Source of the DNA: Desulfohalobiaceae bacterium
Lineage (GTDB): Bacteria > Desulfobacterota > Desulfovibrionia > Desulfovibrionales > Desulfothermaceae
Direction: 5' to 3'
NCBI GenBank assembly: GCA_021737115.1
Contig: JAIPER010000004.1
Coordinates: 1-26,211, forward strand
DNA: 26,211 nt
Shown here: one piece after another, positions 1-8,059 of the stretch
Numbering within the stretch: position 1 is the first letter of the stretch
Layout: every line of letters starts with the position of its first letter
Program-made: the position numbers and the translations under genes
The notes under the pieces: generated by a model
Told to the model about the DNA's origin: nothing
The model's input: only the letters and a program-made list of their open reading frames with translations
The model's database searches: none

Positions 1-1124
1 CCGTGGATATCCCCCTGGAGATCCACCGGGCCGCTGAACTCGAGCCGCTGGAAACGATCACCAAAGGTTCGGGCAAGCCCGGCCCAGATCTTGTCCGAGC
101 GGATGCCGGCCTTGTCGATGCTCAGTCTCAGCTCGGGACGGCCGCGGTCTTGGAAGCGGAGCCGGCCCCTCACATCAAAAAGCTCTCCGGCCGAAAGGCA
201 GAAGGGGTCCACGGAAACACCGCCCTCTTCGAATTTTATTCCGGCCCGGGCCTTTACTTGCAGGCGCTTTGGGACAAGGCCCTCCAGAGCCGGCCGGCCG
301 GAGCGGACCCCCGTGGCATCCAGGTTCAGGCTGTTCAGCATCAGGGCTCCGGATCTCCCTTCGTAGCCGAGGTCCGTCTCCAGATTTAGAGAAGTCGCTT
401 CCAGATAAGGACTCTTAAAGGTCCCGTTTTTGATCCGGAAAACTGCCTCGAGGTCAGGCTCGGACCAGGAGATACGGCTGGAGGTGCTCATCTCCAGGGA
501 GGAGGCCTGCAAGCGCAGGCCCTGCTTTGGCCAGGAAAGGCTGCCCCGGGAGGTAAAGCGGAGGCGCTCCTCAGCCGTGAGCACGGCCGTGATTTCCTGA
601 AAGCGGACCTTAAGGCCCCGGAGATCGGCCTTAACCCGTCCTTGGTCCAGGCGGAGACTGCCGATGCGTATGTCCTGAAACAGGAACAATCCTGCCAGAT
701 CGGCCGCCCTTCGCCCCCAGAAGGAAGAGCCCTTGTCCTCGGTCCACAATCCGGAGGGATCGAAACCAGGACCCAGGGTCAGGGAAAAGCCGGCGATCTC
801 GGGATGTATAACCAGGGTCTTGTCACCGAAATCACCTCTGCGCTGCATATCGAAGGACAGGTCCGAGGCGGTGGCAGATAGGCCGGACTCCGAGGCAGGA
901 TCTGTCCCGGCTTTCAGCCCGCGGATCTCGACGGACAGGGGGGAGAAACTGTAGTCCAGGGAATCCAGGCGCACCCTGACCCCGATCCTTTTGGATAATT
1001 GGTTCTCCAGGATCGGTTTGAGGGACGCCGGATGGGTCAGGTAAAACAGGACAAGGCCGCCGGCCAGGGCCGACAGGAAGAGGACCGAAATGACGATGAC
1101 GAAGATGACTTTGCGCAGAGCCAT
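1..1124 (-). CDS. AsmA-like envelope protein, N-terminal part (runs off left edge)
   Basis: An open frame on the minus strand starts at ATG 1124 and has no stop before the window edge; 374 codons are visible. The N-terminus (MALRKVIFVIVISVLFLS) is a membrane anchor spanning about residues 5-29. It is followed by SLKPILENQLSKRIGVRV and a long run of alternating hydrophobic and polar beta-strand-like sequence. This layout is typical of the AsmA/YhdP/TamB group, large periplasmic proteins anchored in the inner membrane and linked to outer-membrane assembly or lipid transport. The exact subfamily cannot be set without the C-terminus. It lies 53 bases after gspB on the same strand, so it may be co-transcribed with gspA-gspB. 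GspN, encoded later in the window, has a similar general layout. Frame openness, composition and the anchor make the gene certain; the family is inferred. Confidence 0.8.
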   Translation of the reverse strand, partial: MALRKVIFVIVISVLFLSALAGGLVLFYLTHPASLKPILENQLSKRIGVRVRLDSLDYSFSPLSVEIRGLKAGTDPASESGLSATASDLSFDMQRRGDFGDKTLVIHPEIAGFSLTLGPGFDPSGLWTEDKGSSFWGRRAADLAGLFLFQDIRIGSLRLDQGRVKADLRGLKVRFQEITAVLTAEERLRFTSRGSLSWPKQGLRLQASSLEMSTSSRISWSEPDLEAVFRIKNGTFKSPYLEATSLNLETDLGYEGRSGALMLNSLNLDATGVRSGRPALEGLVPKRLQVKARAGIKFEEGGVSVDPFCLSAGELFDVRGRLRFQDRGRPELRLSIDKAGIRSDKIWAGLARTFGDRFQRLEFSGPVDLQGDIH

Positions 1125-1177
1125 AGGCTGAGTATAGCAATGACCCCTGGCAAAAACAATATAAAAGGGACGGAGGA

Positions 1178-1912
1178 TTATTGAAAAGGGTGTTTCCACC
1201 TCTTTCCATTTTTCTCAAAGACGATATGGCCTTGGCCTATATGGGCAACCTTGGCCTGGTTGACAAAGTCGCCGACTCTGACCGATCGTCCGTTGACCAT
1301 GGCCCAGCACTCGGCGGCCTCCTGGCTCCAGACCAGGGCTTGAAGGGTAAAGCCGCTTTTCTTTTGTTGGCTTAGGGCCTCAAAAGGTGCAGCAGAAGGT
1401 GTGGACGTGCGGGATATGCTTTCTTTGGGTTTTGCAGGACGGTGATCCTTATGTTCTCGGTCGGCTTGGGCGGGGCTTGTTTCAGGCTGTGGCCGGGGAC
1501 TGGAAGGTTCGAGCCCGGCGACCCTTTTGACGTTATCCGGCCATGGATCTTCAGAGCCGGAGGCGGAGATGGATTTTTCATTTTTAACAGGCCGGGATGG
1601 CGAAGAGTTGAGTTTTTTCTCCATGACCGTTTGCCTGTCATTTGAGACCAATGCTCGTACTTGCTCTTCCTTAAAAGCTTGTTGCTGCATAACCGTTCTT
1701 TCGCGATGCTTCATATGATTCCAGATACCACCTCCAAGGAGTGCAATGAGAACCAGAAGCAGGAGACTGGAAAAAGAAGACCGCTTTTGTTTGGGACTGA
1801 AAAGCCAATGGTTTCCGGAGTTCCAAGTCTCGGGCGGAGGTGACGGATATGTTTCGGAGTACGTGGTTGTTTCTTTTTCCACTTTTTTAAGGGCCTTAAG
1901 AATGGAGCTCAC
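1178..1912 (-). CDS. gspB: General secretion pathway protein B (GspB)
   Basis: This 244-residue protein opens with MSSILKALKKVE, a typical start for GspB of this group. One membrane segment lies at about residues 47-64. A long Pro/Ser/Lys-rich linker follows, then a C-terminal GspB domain from about residue 187 (FTLQALVWSQEAAECWAMVN, then GRSVRVGDFV). GspB partners GspA; the GspAB complex is known to help insert or assemble the secretin through peptidoglycan. The start codon is GTG at 1912. It overlaps the gspA stop as GTGA (1909-1912), with a GGAGG ribosome site inside the end of gspA, so translation is probably coupled. The linker, roughly 120 residues, is low-complexity and would span the periplasm. 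Identification rests on the C-terminal domain and the gspA context. Confidence 0.93.
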   Translation of the reverse strand: MSSILKALKKVEKETTTYSETYPSPPPETWNSGNHWLFSPKQKRSSFSSLLLLVLIALLGGGIWNHMKHRERTVMQQQAFKEEQVRALVSNDRQTVMEKKLNSSPSRPVKNEKSISASGSEDPWPDNVKRVAGLEPSSPRPQPETSPAQADREHKDHRPAKPKESISRTSTPSAAPFEALSQQKKSGFTLQALVWSQEAAECWAMVNGRSVRVGDFVNQAKVAHIGQGHIVFEKNGKRWKHPFQ

Positions 1913-3693
1913 GGCTTTGCCTCCATATTCCCTGTAGTGCTGACCAGATGCGGAATCTGAAGGGATTCGAGCTCGTTGTACAGCACGATTTTTGTCCGGG
2001 GCCCCACCAGGCCGTCTTCTTGAAGGCCGTTGGCAGCCTGAACCCTTTGCACGGCCTTTCGAACCCCATCATTGAAGGCAGCGCTTTCTCCAAGATCTTG
2101 AAAACCTGTTTCTCGCAACAGGCGTTTCAAATTTATCAAGGATTCTGGGGGGTGTCCCTTAGTAATCGTACCTTCCAGGCTGTAAAAGTTCTTCCAGAAA
2201 ATGTAGGCTTCTCCCTTCCAGTAGGTCTGGAGTTGATCCGGATCGGCCTGGATCTTCAAATAGGGATCAAACGACTCGAATATGAGTCTTTCCTTGTTTA
2301 GTTCGGTCAGAGCGACGAAGTAAGGTGAGCTCTGGCCCTGGAGGGAGCACTTCAGGATTGCCGGCAGGTTGAAATTCTTGAGAAGATCAAGGTCCCCTTT
2401 GATGTGCAGGGTTAGAAGCCCATTTTGATCCCCGCCTGTGCGGAAAAATTCACCGTCATCTTCAAGTTCGCTGCCTGCCTGGCTGTTAAAATCCCTGATC
2501 CGCCATTTGTCGAGCACGGCCTGCATGGCCAGGGACCTGGATTTTAAGGGGTCTGTTTCTTTGAGATATGCGGCCAGGTTTTTTGGGAGAGTCCTGGGTG
2601 GAGGCTCTGCTGCCGGCGGGGGTTCGTTTCCTTTGGGATCGAGACTGCGATTCTCGGTTTTGCCCTTTAATCCGGAATCTTTTGAGGGGTTCATATATAC
2701 CCGGGAAACGGACTTTCGGAAACCAGGCCCCGCTTTTGCCTGAAAAGCCGGTTTCAGGTCTTCGGTTATGGTGTTTTGCTCTGAAAAAAAAGAAAATGGC
2801 AACAGGTACACAATAAAGAGGCAAACAGTCAGGCTGGTCAACACCATAGGGCTCTTTCCAAAGATCAAAGCTCCTGGACTAAATCGTTTGCGAGCGCGCA
2901 GCTCCAAGATGGCTTTTCTGGCCATGGGCCTAGTCACCCGGACATGTCCTGCTCCAAAAGCGGTGAGCAAGGCCCGGTCACAGGCAATGTTTATCAGACG
3001 AGGCACGCCTCGGGAAAAACGATACACTGCAAAACAGGCCCAGGGGGTGATGATGGACTTGGCATTTCTGGAGGCGATCCAGAGCCGGTGCTGAATGTAA
3101 TCGTAGGTTTCGGAAAAATTCAACGGCCTCAAGTGACGACTCAAGGTAATACGCTGTCTCAATTGTCGCATGGCAGGAGAATCGAGAAGCATGCCAAGTT
3201 CTGGTTGTCCGACCAGGATGATCTGGATCAGCTTACTGGTGGATGTTTCCAGGTTGGAGAGGAGCCTGAGCTGCTCCAAGGTGTCCTGGCTCAGGTGTTG
3301 GGCTTCATCTATAAGCAGGATTACCGGTCTGCCTTCGGCTTTTTTTTGGAGCAGAAATTTGTTCAGATTAATGGTCAGTTCTGTGGTGGTCTCAGATTCG
3401 GAGAAAATGTTCAACTCGTCGTTGACTGATTTGAGTAATTGGGCAGGGGTCAGTTTGGGGTTGAAAATATAGGCCACTTCGGTTTCTGAGCCCAGCCCGT
3501 CCAAAAAGGCTCTGCACAGAGTGGTCTTGCCCGTACCCACTTCGCCGATGATCTCCACGAAACCATCTCCTTGCGAGGCAGCGTAGCGTAAGTGGGCCAA
3601 GGCTTCTTCATGGCTTTTGCTCAAAAACAGATAGGCCGGATTCGGCACGAGCTGAAACGGTCTTTCAGTGAAGCCGAAGTGGTTTTCGTACAT
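1909..3693 (-). CDS. gspA: General secretion pathway protein A (GspA/ExeA-type ATPase)
   Basis: This 594-residue protein has three parts. The cytoplasmic AAA ATPase has Walker A GEVGTGKTT at residues 50-58 and Walker B VILLIDEAQ at 124-132. A single membrane segment lies at about 283-303. The periplasmic half has a region resembling degenerate C39 peptidases, as found in other GspA proteins (LKNFNLPAILK and then W-K-G-E-A-Y-I-F-W), followed by a C-terminal peptidoglycan-binding domain (AVQRVQAANGLQEDGLVGP). No catalytic cysteine of a C39 peptidase is apparent, so that part is probably structural. In Aeromonas, ExeA binds peptidoglycan and with ExeB is needed for assembly of the ExeD secretin. 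The start ATG 3693 has GAGG about nine bases upstream. The gene diverges from the main gsp operon and overlaps gspB by four bases. Confidence 0.95.
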   Translation of the reverse strand: MYENHFGFTERPFQLVPNPAYLFLSKSHEEALAHLRYAASQGDGFVEIIGEVGTGKTTLCRAFLDGLGSETEVAYIFNPKLTPAQLLKSVNDELNIFSESETTTELTINLNKFLLQKKAEGRPVILLIDEAQHLSQDTLEQLRLLSNLETSTSKLIQIILVGQPELGMLLDSPAMRQLRQRITLSRHLRPLNFSETYDYIQHRLWIASRNAKSIITPWACFAVYRFSRGVPRLINIACDRALLTAFGAGHVRVTRPMARKAILELRARKRFSPGALIFGKSPMVLTSLTVCLFIVYLLPFSFFSEQNTITEDLKPAFQAKAGPGFRKSVSRVYMNPSKDSGLKGKTENRSLDPKGNEPPPAAEPPPRTLPKNLAAYLKETDPLKSRSLAMQAVLDKWRIRDFNSQAGSELEDDGEFFRTGGDQNGLLTLHIKGDLDLLKNFNLPAILKCSLQGQSSPYFVALTELNKERLIFESFDPYLKIQADPDQLQTYWKGEAYIFWKNFYSLEGTITKGHPPESLINLKRLLRETGFQDLGESAAFNDGVRKAVQRVQAANGLQEDGLVGPRTKIVLYNELESLQIPHLVSTTGNMEAKP

Positions 3694-4250
3694 GGATAAA
3701 CCTCAAGATGGATTGCCTTTTTCTCATTAGCAACAAATCCTGTTCAAGGCAAGACACGATTTGGGCTGTTAATCCCCTTCTTCAGGGGGATATTTAAAGC
3801 TGCAAGCGTGTGTTTTTTTATTGACTCCAACGCAAAACTATTTGATGATTTTTATCGAGTCTAACACTGGGACTCTTTTACAAGATTGCATCATTGCTGG
3901 TTTCCTGTTACCAAAAACAAGACGGAGGCCGAAAAGTCGAAATGGCAGATGTAGTTTCCAAGCGACCAGCTTTCGGAAGATGAACCTGAGAGTCAAAATT
4001 TCACAAAAAGCTAAGTTGGATCTGTATAGGTATGATTTTTGCATGGGTATTTCCCTGAAGGTTCTGGGGTTGGTCGATACGTCAAAAAAAATGACATGTT
4101 CTGCATGGAGTCGTTTAGTGGGAGACGATGGTTTCTGCTGGCAAATCTCATTATATTAATGACATACTCTCTGGGTCAACAATTTGACGCACGTTTTGTG
4201 CAGACTCCACAAATTCGTATGGGCTGTTTTTGAGGAAGCGAGGTTGTATT
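3694..4250. other. Divergent intergenic region between the gspAB and gspC-N arms
   Basis: About 550 bases without a convincing gene separate the two divergent secretion operons, so promoters for both arms should lie here. The open frame at 3821-4159 on the plus strand (112 codons) has no recognisable domain and crosses a repeated sequence; I regard it as spurious. A small hairpin with arms ATCCCC/GGGGAT lies at 3772-3791. A possible sigma-70-like -35 hexamer TTGACT lies at 3821-3826, with a poor -10 candidate GATGAT at 3844-3849. I cannot assign promoters firmly. A 33-base repeat at 3996-4028 is listed separately. Confidence 0.5.
3996..4028 (+). repeat. 33-base dispersed repeat, copy A
   Basis: This segment begins AAATTTCACAAAAAGC and ends GTATA. 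It matches 21480-21512 at 32 of 33 positions in the same orientation. At the second site it is the right end of a 92-base inverted repeat; here the matching left arm is not recognisable. It lies 222 bases upstream of the TPR lipoprotein gene, while copy B lies 40 bases upstream of another plus-strand gene. It may be the remnant of a small mobile palindrome. Confidence 0.75.
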
Positions 4251-5105
4251 TTGCTGTCTGAAGTGCGGATACTCATTGTTTTTCTTTTGCTTTTGATAAT
4301 CAGTGCCTGTGCAGGGATGAATTCTGTACCGGCTGATTCCGGCCCTGACGATAAGGCTTTTTTGAATGAGGAAGGCTTGCGTCTTTTCAGCCAGGGGAAG
4401 TACGAACTGGCGATCAAGGCCTTTTCTCAGGCCCTGAGCAGGGACAGCGACAACGCCAGGCTCTATTACAACCGGGCCTTGTGCTACAGCCGAACCGAGC
4501 GTATCGGAAAAGCCCTGAAGGACTATAGCCGAGCCCTTGAACTGAACCCGCAAATGGTGCCGGCTCTGACCAACAGGGCCGCCCTCTATGTCGAGGGAGA
4601 GAAATTTCATAAAGCAGTCAGTGATTTACAAAAGGCTGTGGGTATTGCCGGCGATGAACCGGAATTGTTCTATAATTTAGGGCTTGTTTACTTGAAGGAT
4701 AAGAAATGGCATCAGTCAATTCAGTACTTCAAAAAAGCAATTCACTTTGATCCTCAAATGGCTCGGGCTTACAACTCAAAAGCTGTTGCTGAACTCAGTC
4801 TGAAACAGTACCAGCTTGCTCTCCAGGATCTGAACCAGGCAATCTATCTGAGCTCTTCCCAGGCAGACTATTATTTCAACAGGGGAATTGCGCGCGAAAA
4901 CATGGGAGCAATCGATCAGGCGATTGCGGATTATAACCGGGCTCTGGAAATCGATCCCAACCATGCCCCTGCGTACCTGAACAGAGGGATTGTCAGAATC
5001 AATCTCGGTGATTCTGTTAAGGGTTGTCAAGACTTGGAGTCAGGTTGCAGTGCCGGTTTGTGTGAATTTTACAACAAGCTGCTCAAGCAGGGCCTGTGTG
5101 AGTAA
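4251..5105 (+). CDS. TPR-repeat lipoprotein heading the gspC-N operon
   Basis: The protein begins with a lipoprotein signal peptide: a hydrophobic run RILIVFLLLLII, then lipobox ISAC with the acylated cysteine at residue 20. The mature part consists of about six or seven tetratricopeptide repeats (for example LYYNRALCYSRTERIGKAL, AYLNRGIVRINLGD). It ends in a Cys-containing tail (KGCQDLESGCSAGLCEFYN). The chosen start is TTG 4251, which has GAGG seven bases upstream; TTG 4230 in the same frame would add seven residues, and GTG 4263 is also possible. The stop is two bases before gspC, so co-transcription is almost certain. TPR lipoproteins such as PilF/PilW and Tgl are pilotins that deliver secretins to the outer membrane. 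By analogy this protein could serve GspD, but that role is inferred from position and architecture only. Confidence 0.88.
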   Translation: MLSEVRILIVFLLLLIISACAGMNSVPADSGPDDKAFLNEEGLRLFSQGKYELAIKAFSQALSRDSDNARLYYNRALCYSRTERIGKALKDYSRALELNPQMVPALTNRAALYVEGEKFHKAVSDLQKAVGIAGDEPELFYNLGLVYLKDKKWHQSIQYFKKAIHFDPQMARAYNSKAVAELSLKQYQLALQDLNQAIYLSSSQADYYFNRGIARENMGAIDQAIADYNRALEIDPNHAPAYLNRGIVRINLGDSVKGCQDLESGCSAGLCEFYNKLLKQGLCE

Positions 5106-5107
5106 GT

Positions 5108-6016
5108 ATGGACAGTCTTGTCCAGACGCTGCTTTTTAAACCCTCGGGTTCGGTATTGCTGCTGCGTAATCTGCTGGTCATTTTCATTTGCGTCTTTTTT
5201 CTGACAAACGGTCTGAACAGCTGGCTCGAATATAACCTGTCACCGGATTATACCGGTCTTGTCAGTCGCCAGCAACAGGGCGGTCCGGAAAAAAAGGCCA
5301 ATGATCTGGAACAGACAGCAGGGGACAGCCAGGTTATCGTTGAACGTAATATCTTTGGCGGAAGCCCTTATGAACCTTCGGAAGAAGAAAAAAAAGAGGT
5401 GGCTCTGGAACAGATCCCCTTGGCGGATGATTTCCAAAACCTGATTTTGTTGGGGACCATCATTAAGTCCGATGAATCCAACATAGCCATCATCGAGAAT
5501 AAGAAAAAACGCGAACAAAAAATGTATGTTACTGGTGATCAGATCCAGGGAGCGACCATCAAGAAGATATTACGAAACAATGTCGTTATCCATGACGGCC
5601 AAGAAGATAAAATGCTGTCCATTGATTATCAGGTTCGCAAAAGCATGCAGAGCAAGACAGGACAGCCGGAAGGTCCCTTGGCATCTGAAGCGCAACAGGT
5701 ATCCTTTTCCGTGGACAGGGACTATGTTCAATCAGCCATGTCCAGTATGAACTCGTTGTTGCAGAGCGCCAGAATCAGGCCGTTTATTCAAAAGGGAAAA
5801 CCACAGGGTTTTCAGCTCAGCCGGATAAAAGACGGGAGCCTCTTCGACCGGCTTCACCTCCAGGACGGGGATATCCTTCTGGGTACAGACGATTTTGAGC
5901 TGACCAATCCGCAAATGATTTTGGATCTGGCCGAGGAGATGAAGAACAGGGATTCTGTTCAGCTCAGGATCAAGCGGAAAGGTCAAAACATGAATATCGA
6001 ATATAATCTGCAATGA
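5108..6016 (+). CDS. gspC: T2SS inner-membrane linker protein GspC with PDZ domain
   Basis: This 302-residue protein has a short cytoplasmic N-terminus and one membrane helix at about 16-34. A homology region follows at about 76-173, starting at the conserved ERNIFGG motif, with strands NLILLGTIIK and SNIAIIE. A C-terminal PDZ domain occupies about 215-300 (GFQLSRIKDGSLFDRLHLQD, then GDILLG). GspC links the inner-membrane platform to the secretin: the homology region contacts the N0 domain of GspD, and the PDZ (or coiled-coil in other species) end helps substrate selection. It starts two bases after the TPR lipoprotein and precedes gspD by 64 bases, the usual T2SS order. Confidence 0.95.
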   Translation: MDSLVQTLLFKPSGSVLLLRNLLVIFICVFFLTNGLNSWLEYNLSPDYTGLVSRQQQGGPEKKANDLEQTAGDSQVIVERNIFGGSPYEPSEEEKKEVALEQIPLADDFQNLILLGTIIKSDESNIAIIENKKKREQKMYVTGDQIQGATIKKILRNNVVIHDGQEDKMLSIDYQVRKSMQSKTGQPEGPLASEAQQVSFSVDRDYVQSAMSSMNSLLQSARIRPFIQKGKPQGFQLSRIKDGSLFDRLHLQDGDILLGTDDFELTNPQMILDLAEEMKNRDSVQLRIKRKGQNMNIEYNLQ

Positions 6017-6080
6017 TATCCAAATTGAGCCTCCGAATTTTTTGTACGAAGCCTGAAATTGGACATTGGGGGAAAAATTG

Positions 6081-8054
6081 ATGCTGCCACCACATAGAGG
6101 GAAGAAACTTTCTGTTTTGCTCTTCATGTTCACAGCCCTCTTTGTCCTCTGCGGCTTTGCGTCGGCCCCGGCTGCCGAGAACAATGAAAATCAAAAAATG
6201 GTCAATATGGATTTTGATCAGGTGGACCTTAAGGTTTTCATCAAGTTTATCAGCAAATTGACCGGGAAAAATTTTGTGGTTGACGAGAAGGTCCAGGGCA
6301 AGGTGACCATCCTCTCACCGTCGCCCATTAGCGTTCCCGAGGCCTATAAGGTCTTTGAGTCGGTCCTGGAGGTCAACGGCTTCACCACTGTCCCAGCCGG
6401 TGAGGTGATCAAGATCGTCCGCACCGTGGAATCCAGGCAGAAAAACGTCCAGACTCGAAAAAAGGTGGACTTTCCAGCGAGCCTCGATGAACGGGTGATC
6501 ACCCAGATCATCCCCCTGGACTATGCCTCGGCCAATCAACTCCGCAAAATTCTGGTGCCCATGGTCTCCAAGCAGGGACTCCTGGTGGGGTACCAACCCA
6601 CGGAGATGCTGATCCTTATCGACTATGAAACCAATGTGAATCGTTTGTACCAGATTATAGAAGCCGTTGACGTCAAACCGGAATTTGGCATCATCTCCCT
6701 GATTGTCCTGGACAATGCCTCTGCCGAGAAAATCGCCCAGAAAATGTCCAACTTGCTTGCAACCGGAAAACAGGAAGCAGAGGGACTCCAGCAAGGCCCC
6801 TTCAAGATAGTCCCTGATGAAAGGACCAACTCCCTCATTATTCTGGCCGACAAAGCCCAGACGGACAGGATAAAGCAACTAGTGCAGGAGCTGGACCGGC
6901 CCACTCCCAAGAACCTGAGTAATATTCAGGTCATTCCTCTGGAAAATTCCCAGGCCGAAGAGCTGGCCAAGGTCTTGAGCTCCCTGGCCGGGTATAAGCC
7001 TGAGGAACAGGAGGAAGCCGTTATCTCCAAAAATGTGTCCATCGTCGCCGACAAGCCGTCGAACAGTCTGGTGATCATTGCCCAACCCAAGGAACTGGAA
7101 ACCTTGATGCCCATTATCAAGCAGCTGGACAAACCCAGGAAACAGGTCTTTGTGGAGGCGGCCATCATTGAGGTGAGCACGGATACCAGGCTAAGCCTTG
7201 GAGTCGATTGGAATTTTTCCGAGCAGGCCACGAATGACGAGAATATACTCTTTGGCAAGGTCAACTCCCCGCCATTCGGTGAAGATTTCAATTTCGACAG
7301 CCAGGCTACGGACTTGATAAGCAACACCTTTACCCGGGGGGGGTCTTTGTCCCTGGGAATGCTGGGATTGCCATTTACGGCTACAATTAACGGGGAAGAA
7401 CGGACCTTTTACGGGCTGGGCGCCTTTTTGCAGGCTTCCCAGTCCGACAACAACGTTCAGATCATTTCAACCCCCCAGCTGATGACCATGGAAAACGAGG
7501 AAGCCCAGGTGGTCATCGCCGAAAATCGACCCTTTATCACGAGCCTGCAGGGCGAAACCGGAACGAACCAGGAGTTCACCAACTTCGAGTACAAGGACGT
7601 CGGAGTGACCCTGAAGGTCACGCCTCTTATCAATAATCAGGGCTGGGTCAAACTCAACCTTTTCCAGGAGGTCAGCCGCATCGATCCCAATGTTGATTTC
7701 GATACCCAGACCCCGATCACCAGGAAGAGAACCGCTGAGACCACAGTCACGGTCAAGGATGGCCAGACAGTGGTCATTGCCGGGTTGATGGAGAAAAGGA
7801 CTTCCAACACAAAGAGTCAGGTGCCGGGGCTTGGCGATATTCCCATTTTAGGGCATTTTTTTAAAAACACCGATAATCAGGCGGAAAAAACTAATCTAAT
7901 GGTTTTCATCACGCCGAATATCGTTCAGGACCAGGCGGATGCCGAAAAGATAACTTATAATAAATCCAGATACCTCAGTAAACTGCGTTTTGAAAAGGAT
8001 GGACGGATCAAGCCCATTCCTGATGAGTTCATTGTTTTCAGCGCTTTGAAGTAA
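6081..8054 (+). CDS. gspD: T2SS secretin GspD
   Basis: This is the outer-membrane channel of the T2SS. Start ATG 6081 (657 residues) is preferred because a GGGGGA ribosome site lies about eight bases upstream; TTG 6066 in frame would place that G-run inside the gene. A signal peptide (KKLSVLLFMFTALFVLCGFA, cleavage near ASA/PAA) is followed by N0 (MDFDQVDLKVFIKFISKLTG). Repeated N1-N3 ring modules come next, each with the I-P-L-x-Y/N-A/S-x-A pattern (IIPLDYASANQLRKIL, VIPLENSQAEELAKVL). The C-terminal secretin barrel carries the family signature VPGLGDIPILGHFF. A short tail after the barrel (SRYLSKLRFEKDGRIKPIPD) may be the pilotin-binding S region. Family and length are normal. Confidence 0.97.
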   Translation: MLPPHRGKKLSVLLFMFTALFVLCGFASAPAAENNENQKMVNMDFDQVDLKVFIKFISKLTGKNFVVDEKVQGKVTILSPSPISVPEAYKVFESVLEVNGFTTVPAGEVIKIVRTVESRQKNVQTRKKVDFPASLDERVITQIIPLDYASANQLRKILVPMVSKQGLLVGYQPTEMLILIDYETNVNRLYQIIEAVDVKPEFGIISLIVLDNASAEKIAQKMSNLLATGKQEAEGLQQGPFKIVPDERTNSLIILADKAQTDRIKQLVQELDRPTPKNLSNIQVIPLENSQAEELAKVLSSLAGYKPEEQEEAVISKNVSIVADKPSNSLVIIAQPKELETLMPIIKQLDKPRKQVFVEAAIIEVSTDTRLSLGVDWNFSEQATNDENILFGKVNSPPFGEDFNFDSQATDLISNTFTRGGSLSLGMLGLPFTATINGEERTFYGLGAFLQASQSDNNVQIISTPQLMTMENEEAQVVIAENRPFITSLQGETGTNQEFTNFEYKDVGVTLKVTPLINNQGWVKLNLFQEVSRIDPNVDFDTQTPITRKRTAETTVTVKDGQTVVIAGLMEKRTSNTKSQVPGLGDIPILGHFFKNTDNQAEKTNLMVFITPNIVQDQADAEKITYNKSRYLSKLRFEKDGRIKPIPDEFIVFSALK

Positions 8055-8059
8055 ACAGG

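Noticed and set aside
832..1218. 128-codon minus-strand frame at the gspB/AsmA junction
   Set aside because: It is out of frame with the AsmA-like gene, overlaps it and the end of gspB, and has arginine/proline-rich shadow composition.
3821..4159. 112-codon plus-strand frame between the two gsp arms
   Set aside because: No recognisable domain, no good ribosome site, and it crosses a 33-base dispersed repeat; more likely promoter and repeat DNA.
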